The translations under genes were made by a program, and so were the position numbers. A stretch of 64,000 nt of DNA, taken from the NCBI RefSeq assembly GCF_010183535.1, contig NC_071330.1, positions 14,861,717 through 14,925,716 of the forward strand, read 5' to 3'. The DNA comes from Caenorhabditis remanei (taxonomy: Eukaryota; Nematoda; Chromadorea; Rhabditida; Rhabditidae). The stretch's first letter is position 1; the number at the start of each line of letters is the position of its first letter. This document shows, in pieces, positions 23,185 through 35,200 of this stretch. Below the pieces are notes generated by a model. The model saw only the letters and a program-made list of their open reading frames with translations. It ran no database searches and was not told the DNA's origin.

Positions 23185-25325
23185 TTATGATGCCAGTTGC
23201 AAGAACACTCCAATCAAACTATTCGGATGTGTGTCCATCAATCCGTTATCCAACTCCCTCAACTCTGTTTCCTTCACATAAATATTCAAGTTGAGTGTGA
23301 AATGATTATCCATATCCTTGACCTGAAATCGTCTCCCAACCCATTTAATCATATTCAATCTCTCAGGACCACTTTCGACAACATCTAATGGGACAGACAT
23401 TCGGATACATTCCATTCGATCACTGAGCAACGAGTATTCTGATGGAATTTCAGCCAATTCTTCAGAATTTTCCACTTTAAAACTGCAAATCTCGGTGAAA
23501 AACTGAATATTCACTTCGAGTTTCCGTTGTTTCTCCAATTGAATCACTCTCAATATATTCTTCATGAATTCTTCCAAACTACCACTGTGTTTTTGTCTCC
23601 AATGGCCGCAATCAATCGATATTTTGTCCATTTGGAATAGTCTTCGGAGATTCGCAATATAGTTCTCGAAATTTTTTTCGTAAACTGTTTTCGGGTTACT
23701 GTACATTAGGCCACCAGCACAATCGTATGAATCCGACACTTTGACGGATACATGTTGGAGTTTCGAGTCACCAGATTGACCTGTTTTCCAGTATGGATCA
23801 TCCAACTTGATCTTCGTGAAGTATCCTCTATCTATCCAGTTCTCGTAGCATATCTTCTCTCTTGTGCATGCAATCATATTCATTCGAATTGTTTTCACCT
23901 TCCATTTCCTTATCATAAAATCCAATACTTCTCGTGGCATCGCGAAATGAGCATTTTCCCGAACTCCATTGATGTAGTATGCTCTTGTTTCACATATCCA
24001 CAGAACGAGTGTGTCACATGAAATAGAGCGTCTTATGACGTTATTCAACTTCTTTAAACATTCCTCCTTTGTAGTCGAATTCAGTGTACAGTGATTAGCG
24101 ACAATTTCGAGTAATCTGAATTACCATTTTTACTAACCCATTTATGAAAGTTTACACTCACTTATCAGAAATATGCAGTTTTCTGTAATGAATTGACTTC
24201 TTGATTCCTTTCAGTACTTGAAATCTCAATGGTCCATACTCCACACATCGTCTTGCCATATCCATACAATCTACACATCCTTCACACACATCTTCTAGTC
24301 CGATCAGTTTGCGAACACTTTCACCTGTAATGTATCAGATTGGCTTTTTAACTGACGCGTTCGATTCATTTTTACTAAAAATTCGAGTCCCCAGTGAAAC
24401 ATCATAACGGAAACTTTTCACGGCCAGCTGATATTATTTGGTATATATATATAAAAGACAATTGGACGTTGTCTGTTTGTCTGAGGCCCTGTCCGCAACG
24501 CTTTTGAAAGAGAAGAGAAACTGAGCCAGTGGGCGAAACTGAACAGGCGTGCTCTGGACAGAAACCGCCGCTTTAGACTACTCGGCCATGCGGGAAGATT
24601 AGAAAAACGGTTGCCACATAAATGAGGAGAGACCAGAAGGGTGAACTGCCGAAATCGGGGCAGAAAGGCTGGTTTGGTATATTTTGGTTAGGTCTATCTT
24701 CCATCAAACTATTGAAGTGATCCTAGCGTTTTACCTCAGGCAGGGCTGTCCTAGTTGGCCAATTTGATATTGGCGTTCCGAGACAAAGAAAATATTCGCT
24801 TTTTCAGACGATGTTCAAAATTCCCATTTAGAGAGAGCCCCCTGTGAACTTACGATTCCCGCCGATCAAATCCGAGTAAATAATGTTATGGAGGTTTCGA
24901 GCGAACATTTCTTCAGAAAACCATAAGTTCTTTGTAATGATTTCTTCTACTTTCACACCGACCACTTTGTTGAGAAAACTGGAAATCACTTAGATACAAA
25001 TTACAAAAGAGTAATTAGAGACTCACTTGAAATATCCGGGAATTATTGATTTCTTTATTTTCCGATAGTTGATATAAATCCAATCCTTTGCAGTTTCCAC
25101 ACTTCGCTCCGGTTTTCCGATAAACTCTATTTTCATTTTCCGATGATTTCTTCTAATTATTCGAAGAAATTGGTAATTGAATGATTTATTGATTAATCGG
25201 GTGCTTAAATTACTCTCACAATTCCAGGTTAGATTGCTGACAATGATTTCGAGTAGATGGGGGTTATCGAATACTTTGGAACTGAGGGATTCATCGAAAA
25301 CCTCCGAAGAATTGGAATCTGACAT
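23185..25325 (-). CDS. F-box-like/Cys-cluster family copy 3, four-exon subtype (505 aa)
   Basis: Exons in transcript order: 25325-25027, 24978-24854, 24324-24162, 24115-23185. The last exon is continuous where copies 1, 2, 4, 6 and 7 have an intron, and the sequence around that joint differs (TGQSGDSKLQHVSVK). Cys cluster VCEGCVDCMDMARRC. From about FENYIANLRRLFQM onward it is nearly identical to the five-exon copies. All frames are open. Intron 2 carries a tRNA-like module (24505-24600, minus strand). Same subtype as copy 5 on the other strand. Confidence 0.7.
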
Positions 25326-26802
25326 TGTATGGGAGGAATGAATGAATATCCTCTGTGTAAATGGGAAAACTGAGTAGAGAAGACAGATGGCAGAGGGGGG
25401 ACAATATCGATCGAGACAGTTTCTCACGGGAATACTCCTTGTTGACTTTGGACGCATTCAAGGTCTCGCAGAGAAAACTACAGTAATCCGGGTCTCTGGG
25501 AAAACGCCTGGTGTGCAGCGGAGTTGCATGGAAGTGAAAATTTCTTATCCGGAAGTCGGAAGTCGGAAGCGATTTTCCTTATCCGGAAGTCGGAACTCGG
25601 AAGTCGGAAAGGAAAATCGCCCGGAAGTCGGAAGTCGGATGTCTGAAGTCGGAAGTCGGATGTCTGAAGTCGGAATTCCATGCAGCTCTGGTGTGCAGTG
25701 TTTCAATGTTCTTCATATAAACATATGATATGAAAATATGGAGCAAAGATTCAGTAGAGACGTGGATCAATCTTGAATCGGACGACACTTTTGAAATCCT
25801 TTGTTTTTTTCTGAATCCGATGATATCAAATGATCTTTCACAACAAAAATGATGCGATTGGCTCGCCGAGCAGATAGAGAGGACTGCAGATAATCGGACG
25901 TCTCTGAACGTTTTTTTTTTTTCAAATTTATATGTTTTCAAGCAAAAAATACTAAAAAAAGTAATTTAACTTGAAAACTACTTTTATGATCAATCAATTC
26001 AGAAAAACGATTAAAAACACTAAACCAAGAAAACAATGCAAATGGTCCAATTTTCAGTAGTAATTGGGACAACATTGATAATTTAAAAAATATTTTAAAA
26101 ACTGAATTTTCAGTCGAAAAATTTTTCTCTCGTTTCTCTATGTCTCTCACGCTCACCCCCGCAAGTGCGCTCTACCTCGATTTGATGAAAATGCTGAAAA
26201 TGTGTCTGGAAATACCGGAAAATTGAGAAATATATGCCTTGAATCCATTAAAATGTGATTCTCAGCTAAAAATCGATTTATCATATTAAAAAAAAGTCAA
26301 TTTTTTTCCAAAATTGTTTCCACAAAAACTCGCAATTTTCATTGTTTTTGGAGTTTTTTGACCCCCCATGTGTTAAAATAATTGTTTCAGATTGAAACAA
26401 GTGTGAAAAAGCAATAAATTATTAAAACGGATGATAAAATTTATTTGCGCAGAAAAAGAACAAGAAAATTTGCTCGTTTCGACCATGACATCAGACGAGA
26501 CTTAGGAATAGAGAATAATAAAAAGAGGGAAGGGTTGGTCTCATCAGTGATGCCCTTTCCTGAATTCAGAAGAAAAAATAGCATTGAATTCTGAAGTATA
26601 GTCAAAATTTGACATTTTCGGAAAAGTTTCAAATTTTCGTTCAAAATTCAGTTCAAAGTTTTTTAGCCGCGCCGTGGAAATTTCCGAAAAATATTGTAGA
26701 TGGGTCTGTATGGATTGGAAATGCTTGAAAAACCCATTTCTGACACATAGTAATGACCCTGCCTTCGAAAATCGACCAATAAAAAAAACAAAAAAACAAA
26801 AT
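25326..26802. other. Intergenic, with heptamer minisatellite
   Basis: The copy 3 5' flank carries CTACAGTAATCCGG at about 25476. At 25551-25675 tandem GGAAGTC/GGATGTC heptamers form a minisatellite. From 25950 to 26700 only AT-rich sequence without a supported gene is seen. Confidence 0.6.
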
Positions 26803-26872
26803 GTCGGAGGAGAGAGTTGAACCCCGGACTCTCCCACTGCCGCGCCCGCCCACTACCACTGAGCCATCGAAG
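26803..26872 (-). repeat. tRNA-like Pol III module, copy a
   Basis: On the minus strand it reads ATGGCTCAGTGGTAG (A box) and, 35 bp later, GGGGTTCAACTC (B-box-like), but acceptor and T stems do not pair, so it is not a tRNA gene. About 250 bp around it is shared with copies c and d, which marks a dispersed SINE-like family. Confidence 0.65.
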
Positions 26873-27284
26873 CGAATGAAGAGTATTGCACGGAAGGGAG
26901 TGACAAGAGTGCGGAATCGACAGTTTCGAGCTCGTCTTTTGAACTCCGGAGCAGAAATGGGCAAAATATTTTTTGATTATCGTATTCAGAATGGTGGAAA
27001 CTACCTATGAACCAATTTCCAGCAAAAAAAAGATCGGATTTTCACGATTTCGAGATAAGAAATATTGTTTTTCAGACAAAATAGAGCATTTACAGGCTGA
27101 AATTGCCGATATTTCTTTTCTCGAAATCGTGAAAATCCGACGTTTTTCGTGCATGAAAAACGGCTTTTTTCTACAATGTTTTCAGATTTTTCTGTAAAAT
27201 TATCAGAAAATCCATAAAATTCACCTCTTTTTTTCCTCGATTCCACACTCTTGTCAATCCCTTCCTGGCAATACTCTTCCGTGA

Positions 27285-27354
27285 CTTCGATGGCTCAGTG
27301 GTAGTGGGCGGGCGCGGCAGTGGCAGAGTCCGGGGTTCGACTCTCTCCCTCGAC
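27285..27354 (+). repeat. tRNA-like Pol III module, copy b
   Basis: Same module in plus orientation with A box TGGCTCAGTGG and B box GGTTCGACTCT. Together with copy a it flanks a small palindrome (about 27030-27145) and forms a larger inverted pair. Confidence 0.65.
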
Positions 27355-27640
27355 ATTTTGTTTTTTGTTTCTTTTTATTCGTCGATTTACGAGGACAATA
27401 TTATCCCAGAAATCGGTTTCATGAGCTTTTCCAGTTCATGCAGACCATCTACAATTTTTTTCGAAAAATTAAATATTGTCAAAAAAGTAACTTTTCTGTA
27501 TTTTTGATAAAATCTAATTTCAGAAAAATGATGTAAATGGTCTGTATGGATTGGAAATGCTTGAAAAACCCATTTCTGACACATAGTAATGACCCTGCCT
27601 TCGAAAATCGACGAATAAAAAAAACAAAAAAAATAAAATT

Positions 27641-27710
27641 GTCGAGGGAGAGAGTCGAACCCCGGACTCTCCCACTGCTGCGCCCGCCCACTACCACTGA
27701 GCCATCGAAG
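27641..27710 (-). repeat. tRNA-like Pol III module, copy c
   Basis: Minus-strand copy with the same A and B box text. Its flanks from about 27525 to 27780 match those of copies a and d. Confidence 0.65.
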
Positions 27711-27789
27711 ACATGAAAGAATATTGCCAGGAAGGGAGTGACAAGAGTGCGGAATCGCGCGCAGCAGCTCGTTCTCTTCATTTTCTCCT

Positions 27790-28105
27790 CTACAAACCTC
27801 CATCAGGCGCGGCGGTCTCCTTGGTAATCTCCGCCAACTCTTTGCCTCGTCTGATCTTTTTCAGCTGGAAGACCTCTAGATCCTCAGCCAGCGGTCCCTC
27901 TTCTCCACCCATTCCTCGTCTTCTGATGCCTTTGCAATCATCTCATTCTTTTTTTTCGACTGAAATTGATGAAAATTCGACGAAAAATCCAAAAACCTCC
28001 ACGTCTTCAACTCTTTCTTGATGGCGGCACGTGTCTCATTCGTCGTAATATCTCCCTGAAGGGCGATACAGTTCTTGATTGGTTTGATTGGTGCCAAATC
28101 CACTC
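27790..28105 (-). pseudogene. Relic of SPB1/FTSJ3-type rRNA 2'-O-methyltransferase
   Basis: The exon at 28105-27997 encodes [30 protein letters not shown], the hallmark of the FtsJ/SPB1 methyltransferase domain (family members modify pre-rRNA in the nucleolus). About 150 bp downstream a second frame ends at 27790 and contains [20 protein letters not shown] and RRGKELAEI, which resembles the middle of SPB1 proteins. Between them the reading frame shifts and meets stops, and the rest of the roughly 800-residue protein is absent. I read it as a fragment caught in a repeat-rich area. The donor GTGGAG/GTTTTT and an acceptor ATTTCAG are visible but do not give an open joint. Confidence 0.55.
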
Positions 28106-29214
28106 CTGAAACGAGAGAAAATTGGAAAAATCGGCTTTTTCCGACTAAAAACGGGGGTTTGAGATCAAAGATAGTAATTTTCTTCAAAAAACTACTACTT
28201 GCAGCCCGCCCCCTCTTACAACCGCGCCCCATCGCAAACGAGATAGTATTGACGAGAGAGACGCAGAGTTTTTTCTGACGCCGACACAGAAATGTTACTA
28301 TTTTGATCTATTTTTCATATTTTTTCTCGGAAACCGGCAAAAAATTATAAAAACTAGTGAAAATCTCTGTCGGTGCGAGAGAAAACTCTGCGTCTCTCAC
28401 CGCCGATACTCTCTCGATTGCGGTGGGGCGCAGTTGCAAGAAGGGGTGGGCTGCTAATAATGGAGTGCTAAAACAGAATTTTAGACTGAAAATCATAAAT
28501 TTTGAACTAAAAATGTAAAGTTATCGGTCCAAAATTGAAATTTCTAGTTTCAAAACTGGAAAATGCGTCTGAAATTTGAAAAAAATCGATTTTGGACCGA
28601 AAATCGTGATTTTTCAACTAAAAATGACGATTATTTTCGGTCCAAAATCGCAATTTTTCGATTTTAGAGGGATTTTCCAGTTTTGAAGATTGAAATTGCA
28701 ATTTTGGGTCGATAACTGCACATTTTAATTCAAAATTTATGATTATGAGCTAAAAATTCTGATTTTAACTTCAAAACACCAATTTTTTCGGTTTTTTTCC
28801 AGTTTTCAGTCAATTTTCAGCAGATTTTCAGCCAATTCCACCGTACCGACGATCAAACTGGAAACAGGCATAAACTGAGAAGCGATTTTTTTCGAGGTCG
28901 CCGAAATTTTGAGTGGAAAATGACGAGACATTGAGAAAAAATGGCGCAGAAACGACGAAAAATCCGTTAAAATGGCTGAAAACCTGGAAAATCGTCAAAA
29001 AACCCGAATTTCGATGGTTTCCATCGAGTTTTCGCTAATTTTTGAAAAATTTCCACCAAAAATGAAACAGATTTTCCCAGTTTTTGATATATTTTCACAA
29101 GTTTTGATACATTTTGCCAAACTCTGCGTCTCTCTCACCGATACTCTCTCGTTTGCGGTAGAGCGCAGTTGCAAGAGTGATGACTGTTTTTGTCCAATTT
29201 TCGCCGTTTCTTTG
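28106..29214. other. Noncoding, with recurring GCGTCTCTC block
   Basis: A block reading about CTCTGCGTCTCTC, then CGATACTCTCTCGTTTGCGGT, then GAGCGCAGTTGCAAG occurs at about 28375-28445, 29125-29175 and 30305-30362 on plus, and inverted at about 28210-28275. No gene is supported. Confidence 0.55.
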
Positions 29215-29223
29215 CGAAAATTG

Positions 29224-29831
29224 ACTCTAACGTAAATATCCGACACTATTTGGCAAGGGGCAAACGCGCCCCAATGAACCTCTCGTGTACTCCACGCGGG
29301 AAAGACCGAAACGCGACAGTTTAAAAAGAGAACTGCGAAACTAAGTGAAAAAATGTGAGTTGAAATGCCAAAAGCAAATATATTCGAAATTTTAGAAAAG
29401 GTTAATATGCTTTTTATACATTTTAATAATTATGAATTTTCAGAAAAACACACCGAGAAAATACCAAAACGTTTAGTAGAAACTCGAATAAAGACACAAA
29501 GTAGAAATCTGTCCTAAAATAGTAACAATGTGTGCTAAAATCTGTCCAAAGGCCTAAAAAGCAGAAAAAATCTTCCTAACTTATTGAAAAATTGAGAATT
29601 AATGTTTAAAAAATATCAACAAAGCGATTTCACCAGCATGGGTTCGAACCCAATACCTCCTGACTACCGGCAGCGCCGTCACCCTACTGAGCCACCGAGG
29701 CACTGAAACATGAGGGTGCGGCAGGTCCCTATATGTGTGGTGTGGGCTATATGCGTGGTGTGTGGCGTGCAGGTGGTGCAACCGGGCGCGTTTGCAACTT
29801 GCCAAATAGTGTCGGCTATTTACGTTAGAGT
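29224..29831. mobile_element. Mutator-like non-autonomous element with 9-bp target duplication
   Basis: Terminal inverted repeats start ACTCTAACGTAAATA and extend about 45 bp (CGACACTATTTGGCAAG inside). The perfect direct repeat CGAAAATTG flanks it at 29215-29223 and 29832-29840. A 9-bp duplication fits Mutator-type elements. The interior is 608 bp without a transposase and holds a tRNA-like module at about 29633-29705 on the minus strand (TGGCTCAGTAGGG ... GGGTTCGAACCC). Confidence 0.8.
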
Positions 29832-29840
29832 CGAAAATTG

Positions 29841-32210
29841 TGAGTTTTGAACTGTAAGAACCAAAAAATAGCAAAAAATAGACGAAATTGTTGAAAACTG
29901 TCAAAATGTGGATTTCTAGCTCAATTTAACACGAATCATTTCAGAAAATCCGCTTTTTCTGATCATTTTTAGTAGAATTTGCATATTTTCAACTTCAAAA
30001 TCATCTAAACTCCCAAAAAATCAAAATGCTGAATTTCCTCTGAAAACGAGTTTTGAGACATCTGAAAGTGATTTTGAGCGGAAATTTCGAGAAATGAGAG
30101 CTGAAAACGCGATTTCCTGGCTACAAATGATTGAAAACCTGGAAAATCGCCAAAAATCCGAAATTTTGATGGTTTTTATCGAGATTTTGCAATTTTTTTG
30201 CCTTTTTCGATCTATTTTACAATTTTTAATAATTTTTTGCCAAATTTCGACAGAAAATTATGAAAATAGATAAAAAATGGTGGAAATCTGTGTCGGCGCG
30301 AGAAAAAACTCTGCGTCTCTCACCGCCGATACTCTCTCGTTTGCGGTGGAGCGCGGTTGTAGGAAAATGCTCGGTTAACAGGGAAAATGATTGAATTCAC
30401 ATAAAATTAGCGGTAGAGCGTCTTTACCACAATTTGAATCTTGATTTTCAAGATAAACCTCTCAAAATTCCAGATTTTCAGCCAATTTTTACAATTTTTT
30501 TCGAATTTTCTCAATTTTCAGCTGAAAATCACGAAAACTGAGTAATTTTCAGCTCATAGGTTGAAATAAGCTGAAAATGACTGAATCGGAGTGAAAATCT
30601 GTAATTTTAAGCACAAACCGCAATTTTTGACTGAATTCGCCATTTTCCAGTAAAAAGTATGGTTTTCAGCCATTTTTAGCCGATTTTCAACCAATTTCTC
30701 GCTATTTTTGAGCGAAAAACACGATTTTAGTGATAATTCCGCCCAAATCTCCCAATTTCTTCTCAATTTTAGCCTAGTGAAAGTGCTAGGATCGGGGGTA
30801 CTGTGGGACAATTAGGATCAAAAATTCAAATTTTTGGGTGGGTCTCGAAACGCTTCTCTGTACCTCCAATCCCAACACCGACTGAAACCGGGATACTGTA
30901 GCTATCGTTGTCGCTGAAAATGAGCATTAAAATCTGTAAATGAGCAAAAACTCGAGTGAATATATAAAAACAGGAAAATTACAGGAAATTTCAACGAAAA
31001 AAAACTACAGTAATCCATTATCACATTTATGATGTGAAAAAAAAACGATTTGAATGAAACAATGGATTTTTTGACAAATAAAATAAATAGCGGGGGGAAG
31101 ACATTACAACTTTTTTTCAAAAATCGGAGTGGACAAAAAAGAAGAAAGTAATTAGTGAACAAACGATAAATCTACAAAAAAAATAAAATAAGCTCAAAAA
31201 CATAAGAAAATCCCTGAAATTAAAAAATTTCAGCAAAAAAATGTCTAAAATTTTACAAATTATCAGTCCATGCAAAGTTGGACGAGGCCTTCGACGGTTG
31301 AGCGATAGAGCTGGAAAAGCATGATGAATTTCAGACGATTTTAATCAATTTTCAGTCGAAAAATGAGATTTTCAGCTCAAAATAAGCAATTTTGATATTA
31401 ATTTTAATCCAAAAAATGGAAAAATTAAATTTTTCCATTAAAATTCCGGTTTTGAGATAGAAATTTAAAACGTTCTCAGACAATTTTCAGACTAAAATCA
31501 ATATTTTTTAATGAATTTCAGCCATTTTCAGACTAAAAACTTATCATTTTCAGTGATTATTACGGGAAAATGCGTTTTTTGTTGTTTGAACTGAAGATTA
31601 ATTTTTCGAAAAATATTGTAGAAGGTCTATATGGAATATAAAAGCTCGAAAACCCCATTTCTGACACATAGTAGTGACCCTGCCTTCGAAAATTGGCGAA
31701 TAAAAAAAAACAAAAAAACATTGGCCGGGGGAGGGAGTCGAACCCCGGACTCTCCCACTGCCGCGCCCGCCCACTACCACTGAGCCACCGAAGAGACAGA
31801 AGAATATTGCCCTGAAGGGAGTGACAAGAGTGTGAAATCGCGAGTTTCGTGCTCGTTTTATTGAACTCCGGAGCAGGAATGGGCAAACGATTTCGTGATA
31901 ATCGTATTCAGAATAGACGATACTACACCTTGGGGCAATATTTAGCGATTTTTCAAACATTTTCAAGAAGGAGTTTCAGTATTGTTCACTGATAAAAAAA
32001 AAGAAATGCGCCAATTTTAGTGACTTTTGATCAACTTTTCAGTCATTTCCAGCTGAAATCCACCAATTTTCGCCTAATACATATTGAAAACGTCTATTTG
32101 ATTGTCCGGATGTTCAGATGTCCGATGTCTCGTTTTCAGCTGCTTTTCAGATAAAATGTGCCGATTTTTCTAGTTTTTTTCTCGCTATTTTAGCCAATTT
32201 TTCTGCATTT
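29841..32210. other. Noncoding AT-rich stretch, with tRNA-like module copy d
   Basis: Mostly low-complexity AAATTTTC-type sequence typical of worm introns. The fourth copy of the tRNA-like family is at 31723-31793 (minus strand), with matching flanks from about 31606 to 31880. No coding exon is supported. Confidence 0.6.
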
Positions 32211-35200
32211 CTAGCAAATTTCCGTCATTTCTAGTACCTCTTCTTCTTTATCCTCCTCTCCGCCGATCGCATTCTCGTACTTTTTCATAGCAGACATCGC
32301 TCCAACAGTTCCCAAATGAATTTCAGCGCCTCCCTGTCGATTCTCATTTGGATGTGGCATTACGACGACATTTCCCTTCGAGACGGCCATTGCCAACACG
32401 TCTGTCGACTCAGGCGGCGCTTTCCATTCGACGTCTCCAGCTGATGACGTCAGAAGGCGAATCGCTTCTTCTGTTGCCGAATTCCATGAGTCAACCAGTT
32501 CTTGACCGCCCGTCTCGACGATTCTCTCGATCGCTTTGTCTTCGGAATTCCAGTTTCTGATGGCGAAGCCTGAAAACACATTTTTAGTTGAAAATCTGTG
32601 TGTCCGGATGTCCGGAAACCTCAAATTTCAGTCAAAAAACCCAAAAAAACGAAATTTTGAGCATAGCTTCCGCCTACGCGTGACTAAACGCGCTCTACTG
32701 ATAATCTAGTATAAATTCAGTGATTTTTGAGCAAAAAATCTCAGAAAATGCATCAAATTATCAATGGAGCGCATTTTCCTTTTTTTTTTTTGGTAGTCGA
32801 AATTTTCAAAAATTTTAAAAATTTCAGCCTTTTTTCATCAAAAATACCCGGCCTTTAAGATGAAAAAAGTGGCTGGCTGTGTTTCTGGAGTGTTTAGAAA
32901 CTCGAAAACCGACGGAAACGAGCCAAAAATAAGATTTGTATGGGATTTTTCAGATTTTCAAACATTTTAGCGATTTTCAGCATTTTTCAGTCTAAAACCA
33001 CTGATTCTCGTCGATTTCAGCCGATTTCAGCCGATTTCAGCCATTTTTTCTCCAATTTCCCCCATTTTCTCACCAGTTATCTGTTCAGTGATCCTATCGA
33101 ACAATAAATCATGTGCATAAACGTATTGATGTGGTCGCGATGCCACAATGACGTCTCCGAGTCTTGCATGAAGTGATGCGTCCGTGAAGTGAGGGACCGC
33201 CCCTCCGACGCCTACAATGAAGACGTGCTCGATATTTTGGAAGTTTCCAAGAAGACGTGTCGTAATTGAGCCGGCCGATGTGATCGCTTCACGCGAATCA
33301 CCGATCAACGCGAGTTTTGTGGCGACAACGCGGTGGGAACCGATTCTGAAAGCGGGAAATTTGAAAACATTTTTAAAATCTGAGATTTTGAAGTTTTTAA
33401 TGAAAAATTCGGCTTTTAAGCGATTTTTTGAGCCAAAAAACCATTTTTCAGCTCAAAATTTGAAAATATCGTGAAATCTGGTGTTCGGTGCATGCAGATT
33501 CGGTGTTTACACTAAATCGAAGCGACGTTAACCCGGAAATTCGGAAAAAAAGTGAAAAAAAATGCAGAAAAAAGCAATTTTGTGCTGATTTTCGGAGGCA
33601 AATTTGAATTTTGATTCAAAATTGTTCAATTTTCACTAAAAATTTCGAATTTTGGCTGTTTTTCACTGTAAAAACGCTAAAAAACTCGATTTTCCCCTTA
33701 CAAACCTTCTAAGTGTGTAGACGTTCGATTCTCCTCCAGATTTGTACTTGTGAATAGTGGAAGACTCTTCAATGAGTGCATCGACGGCCTGTTTCTCAAC
33801 GAATAGACACGAAATGATGGCCATAGTCGGTTGATCACTGAAAATACACCGTTTCAAAACGAAAAAACTGAAATTTTGGGACTAAACGCGCTCCACTGAC
33901 AATCTAGTGCAATTTCAGCGATTTTCGAGCGAAAAATCACAAAAATTGCACTAGATTGTCAGTGGAGCGCGTTTGTCACAAAATGAACGGTTTTTAGCAA
34001 TTTTAGCTGGAAACTCTTCATTTTGACTCGTTTTCGCTCGATTTTTCTCGATTTTCGATGAAAAAAGCTGCATTTTTCGTGGATTTTCAGCAATTTTAGC
34101 TCACCCTTGCCCTGACGTCGAAGTGGCACTAGCTGCATTCGCATTTCGATGCGCCTCAATACTCTTATCGACCTTTTTCGTGTCGACACGAATCCATTCG
34201 TCTCCAACCATTCGAACAATTCCATTCGTCTTCAATTCCTCCAAAAATTCGAGAGTTTCCTCATTCGAACATCTCAAACATTCGGAGATTGTTGAAGTGG
34301 GCAATCCGTAGGGATACGCATGCTCCAGAATCTCTTGAACGTGTCCGATGGTGACTTCTTCGAGTTTCGGGCCAGAATCTGGAAAAAAAGGTGAAAAATG
34401 AGGTTTTTTTAATGGGAAATTGGGTAGAAATAGGTAAAATTGTGAGTTGATTATCAGTGGAGCGCGTTTGCCACAAAATCAGTATTTCTCGGGAAAAATT
34501 GTGGGTTTCTTCTGGTTTTTCGGGGTGAAAATCGGGTAAAAACTAGGTTAAGACGATATCTGGATGAACAGACACACAGGTGGATATGTTAGGGAAAAAA
34601 TCACAAATTTTAAGCCTATGTCCAAATTCCATAGTTTTTGCTTCAAAAATAGTAAAAACCTGTGATTTTTTCACGATTTTCCCGATGTTCGCTTCGAGAC
34701 CCAAGGGTTACTGTAGCGATCGCGGCGAGACCCAGAACTCGGGGTCTCGCAGCGACATTAGCTGGGTTACGGTAGGAAACTCGATTTTTGCGGTTTTTGG
34801 CTTAAAAATGTCATTTTTTTCATGATTTTTGACATGAAAATATAAAAAATTAGCCATTTTTCCCAATTTTTGGCAATAAAAACCACCAAAAAAATCGATT
34901 TTCAACCGTTTTTTGTGGTTTTTTCTCCACAAAATCTGAAATTTCTATACCATATTGAGTGGCATCCGGAATGGCGACTTGCTCGTCTTCGTCGACTATT
35001 TTGTAATTGATAATCACTTCGGCAATCTCCGTATATTCCTTGTGGAGAAGTGTCATCGCACGCTTCATGAATGATGCATTGTCTACAAAAATATAGGGAA
35101 AAATGAGTGAAAAATATGATATTTGAATGGAAAACGGTTTTTCTAACAGTTTTCGTGCTGAAAATCGGGTTTTAGAATTGAAAAATATGGATTTTCAGCA

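Noticed and set aside
25551..25675. CRISPR-like array
   Set aside because: Heptamer repeats without spacers of constant length, in a eukaryotic setting.
27285..27354. Functional tRNA gene
   Set aside because: A and B boxes are present but acceptor and T stems do not pair.
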